A DNA stretch of 13,785 nucleotides from contig CAJTOO010000047.1 of NCBI GenBank assembly GCA_910577735.1, positions 1-13,785 on the forward strand, written 5' to 3'. Shown piece by piece: positions 5,758-11,877 of this stretch (position 1 is its first letter; every line of letters starts with the position of its first letter). Origin of the DNA: an uncultured Lachnospiraceae bacterium (GTDB taxonomy: Bacteria; Bacillota; Clostridia; Lachnospirales; Lachnospiraceae). Under the pieces are notes generated by a model. That model did no database searches and was not told the origin of the DNA. It saw nothing but the letters and a program-made list of their open reading frames with translations. Made by a program: the position numbers and the translations under genes.

Positions 5758-5898
5758 GACAATTCCTCCTTAAAATGATTGTGATGAACAAAGAACGGAC
5801 GACCCTAAGGAGGGAGGGCTACTTACACTCAAATGATGCGACTGGACTACCTACCAGTTCTGCAAGATTACCTTGCGTTGTGTTTTTATCTTTGCCCC
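5758..5898 (-). promoter_or_regulatory. Probable yjdF (azaaromatic-responsive) riboswitch leader
   Basis: The leader can fold as follows on the minus strand: GCAAG/CTTGC hairpin (5876-5872 with 5866-5862), ACTGG/CCAGT hairpin (5858-5854 with 5845-5841, loop TAGGTAGT), an enclosing GTGT/ACAC-type pairing (5883-5880 with 5828-5825, read as ACAC then GTGT on the RNA) and an outer GGGC/GCCC helix (5897-5894 with 5819-5816). CCTCCTT at 5813-5807 is perfectly complementary to the AAGGAGG Shine-Dalgarno at 5771-5765. That gives a clear way to hide or expose the yjdF start. Identity is inferred from the gene it precedes and this architecture; I did not match it to the published consensus. Confidence 0.75.
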
Positions 5899-5901
5899 TA
5901 T

Positions 5902-5910
5902 ATATTACCA
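5902..5910 (-). promoter_or_regulatory. Extended -10 promoter of the yjdF operon
   Basis: TGG followed by TAATAT (-10 at 5907-5902) gives an extended -10 with no good -35, placing the start near 5896, just at the riboswitch 5' end. Upstream, an imperfect inverted repeat (TGGCAATTC 5939-5947 with GAACTGCCA 5960-5968, 8 of 9 pairs) could bind a regulator. Confidence 0.5.
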
Positions 5911-6000
5911 CATAACCGCTTATTTTGCTATAAAAATATGGCAATTCGCTTAATAGTGTGAACTGCCACATTATCACATTTTCCTTATCCGAATTAACTT

Positions 6001-6020
6001 ACATGGTACTAGCACCATGT
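6001..6020. repeat. Near-perfect 20-bp palindrome, right copy
   Basis: ACATGGTACTAGCACCATGT differs from the left copy (4061-4080) at one base, which costs one pair of the dyad. The two copies enclose 1.9 kb carrying cptIN and the yjdF operon. The flanks outside the pair show no obvious target-site duplication. Confidence 0.78.
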
Positions 6021-6076
6021 TCAAATCATTGCTAAGGAAAAATATTCTGCCTTTCTTACAGACGAAAATTTGATGC

Positions 6077-6682
6077 TCATTTTTCAGCTTTAAGAAACAC
6101 CCCTTCCCCTTTTCTATAAACCTGCACTGTTTTAAATCCACAGTTGTAAAAGATTTCCTTTAACTCTTTTTTGCTGTATATTCTTACATCTCCACTTTTT
6201 GAAAAGGGAAACCAAAATTTATTTGCTATAAATCTGACTACTGCTCCAAAATTAGGATCAGCTATATACACTGTACCGTTTTTCTTTAAAACTCTTTTGC
6301 ACTCGTTTACAAAACCTTGCGGATTGTCAAAATGATGAAACGCACAACATACAGTTATAATATCAATACTTTCATTACTCCATTCAAGCGGATAGCATGG
6401 TTTGACCTCAAAACTCATATTAGGGTATCGCATCTTTGCAGAACAAATCATGTTCTCAGATATATCTATTCCATTTGCTTGGATTTTTGCTTTTTTCGAT
6501 AATTCTCGCAGCAGAGTTCCATTTCCACATGCAACATCAAGGACAACATTACCCTCATGCAAATCTATAGTGTTAGATAGTTCCATAATATGAAATCTTG
6601 TATATTGTCCTTCCCTTGACGCATCATATTCAGATGCTATTTTATTATACGCTATTCTTGATTGTTCTGTTTTCTTATTCAT
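6077..6682 (-). CDS. Class I SAM-dependent methyltransferase
   Basis: A 201-residue methyltransferase of the Methyltransf_11/UbiE-like group. Motif I VLDVACGNGTLLRELSKKA (47-65) binds S-adenosylmethionine. NGIDISENMICSAK (73-86) supplies the acidic residue that contacts the ribose. IDIITVCCAFHHFDNP (108-123) is motif IV with the typical HHF, and VLKKNGTVYIADP (135-147) the post-IV strand. The acceptor cannot be told from sequence; small molecules are usual in this group. ATG 6682 has GAGG 7 bases upstream, and a TATAAT lies at 6719-6714 without a clear -35. It stands alone between the palindrome-bracketed cassette and the terminator of the mobilisation operon, both on the same strand. The length is normal and nothing looks broken. 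Confidence 0.88.
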   Translation of the reverse strand: MNKKTEQSRIAYNKIASEYDASREGQYTRFHIMELSNTIDLHEGNVVLDVACGNGTLLRELSKKAKIQANGIDISENMICSAKMRYPNMSFEVKPCYPLEWSNESIDIITVCCAFHHFDNPQGFVNECKRVLKKNGTVYIADPNFGAVVRFIANKFWFPFSKSGDVRIYSKKELKEIFYNCGFKTVQVYRKGEGVFLKAEK

Positions 6683-6754
6683 ATCATTTCCTCACTCCTG
6701 ATTTCTCCATTTAATTATACTACTTCCATTCTCTACTTGCTATTATAAAATACA

Positions 6755-6776
6755 GGGCATAGCAACCGCTACGCCC
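6755..6776 (-). terminator. Terminator of the module B mobilisation operon
   Basis: On the minus strand a 9-bp stem GGGCGTAGC / GCTATGCCC (one G-U pair) with loop GGTT is followed by TGTATTTTAT. It lies 8 bases after the stop of the coiled-coil gene. The T-run is interrupted, so termination may be partial. Confidence 0.7.
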
Positions 6777-6784
6777 CACATTTC

Positions 6785-7099
6785 TTATCGTTCCAACAAC
6801 TTCTCAATCTTCTGTTTCTGCCCTTTCAAATCGTTCTGTTTCTCATAAAGACTGTTGCGCTCTCTGCAAAGTTCTTTCATACGCTCCAACTGCGCCCGTA
6901 CTCCCTCCCGGCAACCCGGCTCTATCTTCTTATATTCCCCGGTCAGATTGCGGATTGTATTATTGTTTTCCTTTATCTGCTCCGACAGACATACCCAGTC
7001 TATCAGATTTTGCACTTCCCTGTCCGTTTCGTAAAGGTCTGTATCCGCTACGATTTTAGCGCACAGCCGTATCATCACTTTCTTTTCCATATCTGTCAT
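6785..7099 (-). CDS. Small coiled-coil protein downstream of the relaxase
   Basis: A 104-residue protein that I cannot name. The first part (MEKKVMIRLCAKIVADTDLYETDREVQNLIDWV) is helical with conserved-looking aromatics, and residues about 38-104 are a charged coiled coil (KENNNTIRNLTGEYKKIE … RERNSLYEKQNDLKGQKQKIEKLLER). ATG 7099 lies 19 bases after the relaxase stop, in the same transcript, with AAGGGG upstream. Such small helical proteins often follow mob genes in IMEs of this type, so it may assist the relaxosome. This is inferred from position only. Confidence 0.75.
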   Translation of the reverse strand: MTDMEKKVMIRLCAKIVADTDLYETDREVQNLIDWVCLSEQIKENNNTIRNLTGEYKKIEPGCREGVRAQLERMKELCRERNSLYEKQNDLKGQKQKIEKLLER

Positions 7100-7118
7100 A
7101 TCCTATCAATCCCCTTTC

Positions 7119-8489
7119 TTATCGGCTCATTTCAAAGGCACGTTTCGGGCGTTTCTTTGCCTTTTCGGCCTGTTCTAATGCCTTTGACCGTTCCACTATC
7201 GACTGCACCTGTTCTCTGCCTAAATGACGCTCCATACGCCCCAAATCAGCCGCTTTTTCCTGCAATCGGTCTATGGTGTCGCTCTGCTCCATGACCTTAT
7301 TCGTCAAACAGTTAATCTGTACTTGTTGCCCGTCTACTTTAGCGATCAGCTTCCTGCCCTGCTCCGTAAGCTGTACGCACTTGATAGTCAAATTTTTTAC
7401 AACTTCTTTCAATTTCTCCACAAGCGGTAAAGCCTTTTTATCCCGATATGCTTTTGCGCTCATCAATGCCCCCGGCTCTGCTAACTGCCATTTCACATCT
7501 TCATCATAGGTGTGTATATTGCGCTCCATGACTTCCTTTGACTGTACCATTTTATTGATTTCCTGCTGTAACTTTTTCTGCTGTTTTTCCAACTTTTCAT
7601 TTTCGGATAACAACTTTTCTTTGTCCTCTGTCAGCGTTTCCGTCTGCTCTTTTAACAGATGGTTTGTTTCGGTAAGTTCCAATACTTCCTGCTGGATCAA
7701 TTCGCCCTCTTTCCGTATTTGCTCCGTTTCCCGTCCTGCTGCTATCTGCTGATGAAGAATATCGGATAATTCCTCTTTACTGCCAGAGATTGTCTGTTCC
7801 AGTTCCGCAACCTCTTTCTGTCGTTCCTGCTTCTCAAAATTTAAAACAGATAAATGCTTCTCATGTGTTCCTTTTTTCTCCCACTCAATATTATGCTGTA
7901 GCATAATCTCCGCAAGCCGTTCTTTTTCTGCCGCTGCCCACTGGTTGCGTTCTGTTTCGCTCCTTGTGCCGCCCTTAAATCCAAGTGCCGCAAGTGCCTT
8001 TTTTAATGACACCCTTGTTTCAAGCCCCCGCTTGCTTCCAGTCGTATAGGGTATAAAATCTATATGCAGGTGTGGCGTGGCTTCGTCCATGTGGAGATGT
8101 GCCGAAAACACTCTTAATGTAGGATTGCGCCGTTGGAAGTCCTGCATATATTCATCAAGTATTTTTGCCGCAAGCTGTCCGTCCTCTGTCTTTGCCCCCA
8201 TATCGTCCTTGTTGCCTATCTGCAAAATAATCTCATGGAATGGCTTCTCCTGTTTTCCGGAACAGATTTTTTCATAATAATCATCAATCTTACGGTCATT
8301 TCTTGTCTGCTTCTCATTGTACCGGGCGAGTGCTTCATCAAATAATTCGTGGTATACGTCTTTGATATTTTCGTTGCAGTATTCCACATTCATACGACTC
8401 CGCTCCGGGTCAGTGTTCTTTGCATGGAATTTTCTGCTGTTATGATTGACAGAGCCTTTTCCTGTCATAACGCTGATAGTCCGCTTCAA
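7119..8489 (-). CDS. mobV: MobV-family relaxase (Mob_Pre)
   Basis: A 456-residue conjugative relaxase expected to nick oriT and pilot the strand to a recipient. The N-terminus TISVMTGKGSVNHNSRKFHAKNTD… and NVEYCNENI (34-42) match the MobV pattern. The metal-binding motif is HLHMDEATPHLHID (131-144, His131, His133, Asp135-Glu136, His140, His142). From about 215 to 400 the protein is a long coiled coil, usual for this family. The start is TTG 8489: AGAAAGGGA lies 7 bases upstream and MKRTISVM fits the family start; ATG 8468 is an alternative but trims the first strand. Upstream is the hairpin-rich oriT-like region. No coupling protein gene is near, so transfer needs a helper element. Confidence 0.93.
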   Translation of the reverse strand: MKRTISVMTGKGSVNHNSRKFHAKNTDPERSRMNVEYCNENIKDVYHELFDEALARYNEKQTRNDRKIDDYYEKICSGKQEKPFHEIILQIGNKDDMGAKTEDGQLAAKILDEYMQDFQRRNPTLRVFSAHLHMDEATPHLHIDFIPYTTGSKRGLETRVSLKKALAALGFKGGTRSETERNQWAAAEKERLAEIMLQHNIEWEKKGTHEKHLSVLNFEKQERQKEVAELEQTISGSKEELSDILHQQIAAGRETEQIRKEGELIQQEVLELTETNHLLKEQTETLTEDKEKLLSENEKLEKQQKKLQQEINKMVQSKEVMERNIHTYDEDVKWQLAEPGALMSAKAYRDKKALPLVEKLKEVVKNLTIKCVQLTEQGRKLIAKVDGQQVQINCLTNKVMEQSDTIDRLQEKAADLGRMERHLGREQVQSIVERSKALEQAEKAKKRPKRAFEMSR

Positions 8490-8504
8490 TCAATTTCCCT
8501 TTCT

Positions 8505-8720
8505 CCCTTATCGGGTAATGAGCGCCGGATACGGCGCATAGCCTTTGTTACTTTCTGCGAAAGTAACGCAAAAGCACTTTCGACAGGCTACGCTCTATCA
8601 AAAGTGCCTTTGCGCCCTCCGGGGGTGCAAGACGTCCGGGGGACGTCTGCTCTGCACCGACCGAAGCGGAGCGGAGACCTTTCCGTCCTAACTGACGGTG
8701 GGCGGCTTTTCGCCGCCTTG
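8505..8720. other. oriT: Candidate oriT: cluster of strong hairpins upstream of the relaxase gene
   Basis: This GC-rich stretch holds GCGCCG/CGGCGC (8522-8527, 8532-8537), GTTACTTTC/GAAAGTAAC with a 3-base loop (8547-8567), GCACTTT/AAAGTGC around a 20-base loop (8574-8580, 8601-8607), a compound hairpin GGTGCA+AGACGTCC / GGACGTCT+TGCACC (8624-8658) with a GGG loop and a GCTC bulge, and GGCGGC/GCCGCC (8701-8717). MobV origins lie just upstream of the mob gene and use an inverted repeat beside the nick. The GCACTTT repeat is the best candidate; the nick site is not identified. Confidence 0.65.
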
Positions 8721-8866
8721 ATACCGCCGCTTTCCGGCTCTCTCCCAACACCGCAACATTGCAATGTCTATAATTTTTGCAACCTTGCAATCTTCAAGAG
8801 CGCAATTCCAAGACTGCAAAATTCTAATACCCTGCATTGTTGCGCTGTTGCCCTGCCTGTCCGTCA
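8721..8866. other. Gene-free stretch with repeated TTGCAA-type motifs
   Basis: Between the candidate oriT and the end of the ATPase gene. It contains the perfect 12-bp palindrome ACATTGCAATGT (8756-8767) and scattered TTGCAA/GCAAC/TGCAAA motifs (8778-8820, 8833-8850). These might bind a relaxosome protein such as the RHH protein encoded upstream. No open frame here has a ribosome binding site. Confidence 0.4.
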
Positions 8867-9900
8867 CTATCTGATTTTATCCAGTTCCCAATACCATGTA
8901 TTGTTTATCCGCTTTGCCCGGATACCAAACTCTTTCTTTGCGTTTTCCAGTGTCCGCTTCGATATGCCCTGTTCGTCCGCTAGATTGAAAATCTCATTGC
9001 TCTGTATGACGTTATTTGTTTCTGCCAGTTCCCGAATCAGACGCTTAGCCTGTTCCATTTTATTTGCTTTCGGGGCAATGCCGCCTAACACTTCATCAGC
9101 AGTAATCTCATAATCCCCTAGCCACTGAAAACCGTCCTCTGACAGTACAAACGTTTTCGGGTGTCCGAACGCTGCAAGGTTGTTTTTAATCTGCACCACA
9201 GCCCTTATATTTTCTTCTCCCTCTACCCTGCCGACTAAAAGAACACTTCTAGCAACTGCAAAGAAATCAATCGAACCCATGCCTCTATATGCCGCTTTAT
9301 TTCCTGCCGCTGATGCGAACTTTGTTCGCATTGTTCATTATGCCCAAGCCGATTGTTCCAATCGGCTTCAAGAACAATCGCACACTGGTATTTCTCTGCC
9401 AGTGCCGCTAATTTCTTCGTCATATCCCTTGCTTCATTCGCCAATCCAGCTTGCTGGATTTGTTCATTATCCATACCGCCGCCCAAATAGGCTTGTATCG
9501 GGTCTAAAATCAGTAGCTTTGCGCCTGTCTTTATAACAGCTTCTTCCAACCGTTCATCTATCATGGAAAGGGATTTTATCTTTTCATCAATGACCGAGAT
9601 TTTCTCACAGTCTGCCCCTGCCTGTTCTAACCGTGGCTTTACCGTATCAGCAAGACCGTCCTCCGCACTCTGATAGATGACATTCAAAGGCTCTGTAAAA
9701 TTTATTCCACCGTCTAAACTTTCTCCCTTAGACAGCTTCGCCGCTATGTTCAATATAAATGTTGTCTTTCCGTCCCCCGGATCGCCTTGTACGATTGTCA
9801 GCTTGCCATAAGGGATAAACGGAAACCACAGCCAAGAAACTTCCTGCGACTGTATCTCTGACAACTTTATTAACTGTAATTCTGTTTTTGTTTCTTCCAT
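8867..9900 (-). pseudogene. RepA-like AAA ATPase gene, frameshifted at about 9313-9372
   Basis: A RecA/DnaB-fold ATPase of the AAA_25 (RepA-like) group that in this kind of element lies between mobC and the relaxase gene. The first frame (ATG 9900, GGAGG 5 bases upstream) has Walker A GDPGDGKTT and Walker B KLLILDPIQAYLGGG, and runs to 9235. The second frame (open 9331-8867) continues with AAGNKAAYRGMGSIDFFAVARSVLLVGR, KNNLAAFGHPKTFVL and a C-terminal winged-helix-like ITADEVLGG…KRTLENAKKEFG. The frames are offset by -1. The expected GHMNK-type motif between them is replaced by two short hairpins (9313-9331, 9346-9368), and a third in-frame one is at 9443-9460. No slippery heptamer is seen in the overlap, so I read this as a broken gene, though a truncated N-terminal ATPase could still be made. 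Confidence 0.8.
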
Positions 9901-9930
9901 AGTGCCCTCCATTTCTGAAAAATCGTTGTC

Positions 9931-9988
9931 ACTGGAAGAAACCTCTGCTATACTGATATTGTGATATTGATAACAGAGGTTTTCCAGT
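9931..9988. repeat. Large stem-loop between mobC and the ATPase gene
   Basis: ACTGGAAGAAACCTCTG (9931-9947) pairs with CAGAGGTTTTCCAGT (9974-9988), 15 pairs with a 2-base bulge. The 26-base loop has repeated TGATATT motifs. It occupies most of the gap between the mobC stop and the ATPase start. It has no T-run on the minus strand after the stem, so it is more likely an RNA control element, processing site or protein-binding site than a terminator. Confidence 0.55.
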
Positions 9989-9998
9989 TATCACAGCC

Positions 9999-10388
9999 CT
10001 AACAGTTGCCGCTGTCGGGGCTTTTTTCTTCTCCGTTGGCGTTACCCTGCCACAGATATTTTGCTCCGTCCAACATCCAAAGAATTGCCTTTAACATATC
10101 CTCATAAGATGTCTGTAATTCTTTGATTTCTTCGGTAGCAACCTCTGGCTTTTCGCCTTTTATCTGCCCTGCCAGTTCTTCCATACGGTTCTGCATTTCC
10201 TGTAATTTTTCCACAATCTGATACACAGTTTCTTTCTTCCCTACCACGCATACACGATTGTAAATACAGGAACGGACAAAATAATCTTTCTTTTTCATGC
10301 CGCTTGCAAAAATCTTTGCTTCGATTTCTTCCCTTTCTCTGGGAGAAATGCGAAAACTGATTGTTGGATATTTATGTGTGCCGCTCAT
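9999..10388 (-). CDS. mobC: MobC-like ribbon-helix-helix relaxosome protein (module B)
   Basis: A 129-residue protein. Residues 6-45 (KYPTISFRISPREREEIEAK … KKKDYFVRSCIYNR) form the ribbon-helix-helix pattern of MobC-type plasmid mobilisation proteins, which bind near oriT and help the relaxase open it. A helical oligomerisation stretch follows (about 50-100, QIVEKLQEMQNRMEELAGQIK), with a polar tail. ATG 10388 overlaps the integrase TGA as ATGA, so it is probably translated by reinitiation after int. Its gene has a close partner at 1-92 from module A. The order int-mobC-ATPase-relaxase in one strand supports the role. Confident for the RHH fold, good for the MobC label. Confidence 0.85.
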   Translation of the reverse strand: MSGTHKYPTISFRISPREREEIEAKIFASGMKKKDYFVRSCIYNRVCVVGKKETVYQIVEKLQEMQNRMEELAGQIKGEKPEVATEEIKELQTSYEDMLKAILWMLDGAKYLWQGNANGEEKSPDSGNC

Positions 10389-11470
10389 GCTTCTGTACCC
10401 TCCTTAAATTCTGCGTTCAACAACTCTGCCATTTGTATCTGTTCTGTCGGGAACATATGGGCGTATCGAAACGTAATATCCACGCTTTCATGCCCTACCC
10501 TGTTCCCGATTGATACCGCTGAAAATCCCATGCTGATTAACAACGAAACGTGCGAATGCCTTAAATCGTGGATTCTAATGCGCTTTACCCCTGCTTTCCC
10601 TGCCCCTCTCGTCATTTCATGGTGTAGGAAACTTTTTGTCAGATGAAAGATACGGTCAGTCGGGAGAAACCCGTACAGCCTGCCGATATACTCTTTTAAT
10701 TCCTCACACAAAAAATCCGGCATACTGACATTGCGCTTGCTTTTCGGTGTCTTTGGGTCTGTTATCACATCTTTTCCCTCTAACCGCTGATAAGATTTTG
10801 TTATCCGAATGACCTTGTTATCAAAATCTATATCCTGCGGTGTGAGTGCTAAAAGTTCGCCAACACGCAAGCCACACCAGTATAAAATTTGAAATGCTTG
10901 ATAGGAATATGGCTTGTCTTTTACTGCTTCAATGAATTTCAGATATTCCTCTTTCGTCCAAAAAAGCATTTCCTCTGCTTTCCCTTTCCCAAGCGGCCCG
11001 GCTTTGACAACAGGATTGCTTTTTAATTCGTAGAACCGCACCGCATGATTAAACAATGCGCTCAATTCAGATTGCAGAGTTTTCAGATAAGTCGGCGCAT
11101 AGGGCTTCCCTTTTTCATCACGATAGGAAATCTGCTCATTCTGCCACTGGATAATATCTTTTGCACGAATATCGCACATTTTCTTGTTCTCAAAGTACGG
11201 TAGCAATTTTGTGCGTAAGATATGCTCCTTTGTCAGCCAAGTATTGTGCTTCAGCTTCGGCTTCATATCTCTTGTATACGCCTGCACAAATTCCCCGAAA
11301 GTCATATCCAAGTCAGCCGCTTCTTTCATGCGGAAATGATGTTCCCACTCCGTAGCTTCTCTTTTGGTTTTAAAACCTCTCTTGACTTTCCGACAGTTCT
11401 TCCCCGTCCAGTCATAATAATGGAACGATACATACCATGTTCCACGCTGTTCATCTTTATATGCCGCCAT
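10385..11470 (-). CDS. int: Tyrosine recombinase / integrase of module B
   Basis: A 361-residue tyrosine recombinase. The N-terminal arm-binding-type part is GTWYVSFHYYDWTGKNCRKVKRGFKTKREATEWE (10-43), the core-binding domain spans about 55-155, and the catalytic domain follows. Catalytic residues: Arg202 in CGLRVGELLAL, KTPKSKR (240-246) in the beta-hairpin, HDLRH with His301 and Arg304, GH with His327, and Tyr336 in FRYAHMFP. All are intact, so it should be active. ATG 11470 has AAGGAGG 7 bases upstream. It is related to the module A integrase along its whole length but clearly diverged, so the two need not share att sites. It sits between the xis-like gene and mobC in one operon. Confidence 0.95.
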   Translation of the reverse strand: MAAYKDEQRGTWYVSFHYYDWTGKNCRKVKRGFKTKREATEWEHHFRMKEAADLDMTFGEFVQAYTRDMKPKLKHNTWLTKEHILRTKLLPYFENKKMCDIRAKDIIQWQNEQISYRDEKGKPYAPTYLKTLQSELSALFNHAVRFYELKSNPVVKAGPLGKGKAEEMLFWTKEEYLKFIEAVKDKPYSYQAFQILYWCGLRVGELLALTPQDIDFDNKVIRITKSYQRLEGKDVITDPKTPKSKRNVSMPDFLCEELKEYIGRLYGFLPTDRIFHLTKSFLHHEMTRGAGKAGVKRIRIHDLRHSHVSLLISMGFSAVSIGNRVGHESVDITFRYAHMFPTEQIQMAELLNAEFKEGTEA

Positions 11471-11482
11471 AGTTCGCCCTCC

Positions 11483-11674
11483 TTAGTTCGCCGCCTGCAC
11501 CATGCCGTAGAATTTTTCTTCATAATATTTTCTGCTGACACGTCCGGCGATTGTGATAAAACCTTTCTCTTCCAGTTCCTCATTCATCTGTCGTACTAAT
11601 TTGTAAGCAAATGGTTTGGAAACGCCCAACTCCTGCGCTACCTCCCCGGCAGTTACAAATAGTTCATTCCTCAT
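11483..11674 (-). CDS. Small helix-turn-helix protein, probable excisionase (module B)
   Basis: A 63-residue DNA-binding protein with the helix-turn-helix ELFVTAGEVAQELGVSKPFAYKLVRQMNEELEEKGF (4-39) and a basic tail (SRKYYEEKFYGMVQAAN). It is homologous to the module A protein at 1220-1414, with the same tail motif KYYEEKFYG. ATG 11674 has AGGAGG 7 bases upstream, and the gap to int is 12 bases. As the first gene of the xis-int-mobC transcript it is well placed to act as directionality factor. The role is inferred. Confidence 0.8.
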   Translation of the reverse strand: MRNELFVTAGEVAQELGVSKPFAYKLVRQMNEELEEKGFITIAGRVSRKYYEEKFYGMVQAAN

Positions 11675-11693
11675 TCAATATCCTCCTTTTTGT

Positions 11694-11803
11694 TTAGCGT
11701 TTTTGTTAAGTTCTGTGTTTGAATTACACTTAACATTTCTGTTATTGTCAATAGCTTATTTGTTAAACTTATCTTTTTTATTAAATTTAGCATTTTTGAT
11801 AAG
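11694..11803 (-). promoter_or_regulatory. Promoter of xis-int (module B) with four operator repeats
   Basis: On the minus strand, -35 TTGACA (11751-11746), 17-base spacer, -10 TGTAAT (11728-11723). Four 17-bp copies of a motif like TTAGCATTTTTGATAAG lie at 11694-11710, 11730-11746 (filling the spacer), 11751-11767 (weakest, 13 of 17) and 11787-11803, with steps of 36, 21 and 36 bases. Steps near whole or half helical turns suggest cooperative binding, probably by the XRE protein at 12497. Confidence 0.78.
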
Positions 11804-11809
11804 TTTTTG

Positions 11810-11838
11810 TTGCTGTATTATTTGAAATGTGCTAAAAT
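11810..11838 (+). promoter_or_regulatory. Promoter of the GNAT-XRE genes
   Basis: TTGCTG (11810-11815), 17-base spacer and an extended -10, TGC then TAAAAT (11833-11838). The last operator copy ends 7 bases before the -35, so a bound regulator could either activate or repress this side. Confidence 0.65.
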
Positions 11839-11877
11839 ATAGTGAATAAAACAACCAAACTTTTGAAAGGAAACTAC

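Noticed and set aside
4840..6682. Methyltransferase and yjdF genes as part of the mobilisation operon
   Set aside because: A terminator (6755-6776) separates the relaxase operon from the methyltransferase, and the yjdF genes have their own promoter and leader.
7010..7752. Several plus-strand open frames over the relaxase gene
   Set aside because: They are antisense to the coiled-coil part of the relaxase, whose low-complexity codons leave the other strand free of stops.
8548..8790. Minus-strand open frame of 80 codons upstream of the relaxase
   Set aside because: It lies inside the candidate oriT hairpins and its arginine- and alanine-rich product reflects GC-rich repeats; no Shine-Dalgarno precedes it.
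8349..9113. Plus-strand open frame of 254 codons across the oriT region
   Set aside because: It overlaps the relaxase start, the hairpin cluster and the ATPase gene on the opposite strand, with no ribosome binding site and no recognisable domain.
9235..9337. Programmed -1 frameshift joining the two ATPase frames
   Set aside because: The overlap has no X-XXY-YYZ heptamer in the correct frame, and a conserved motif is replaced by hairpin sequence, which points to damage.
11326..11583. Minus-strand open frame of 85 codons overlapping xis and int of module B
   Set aside because: It is a different-frame shadow of two well-supported genes with their own ribosome binding sites.
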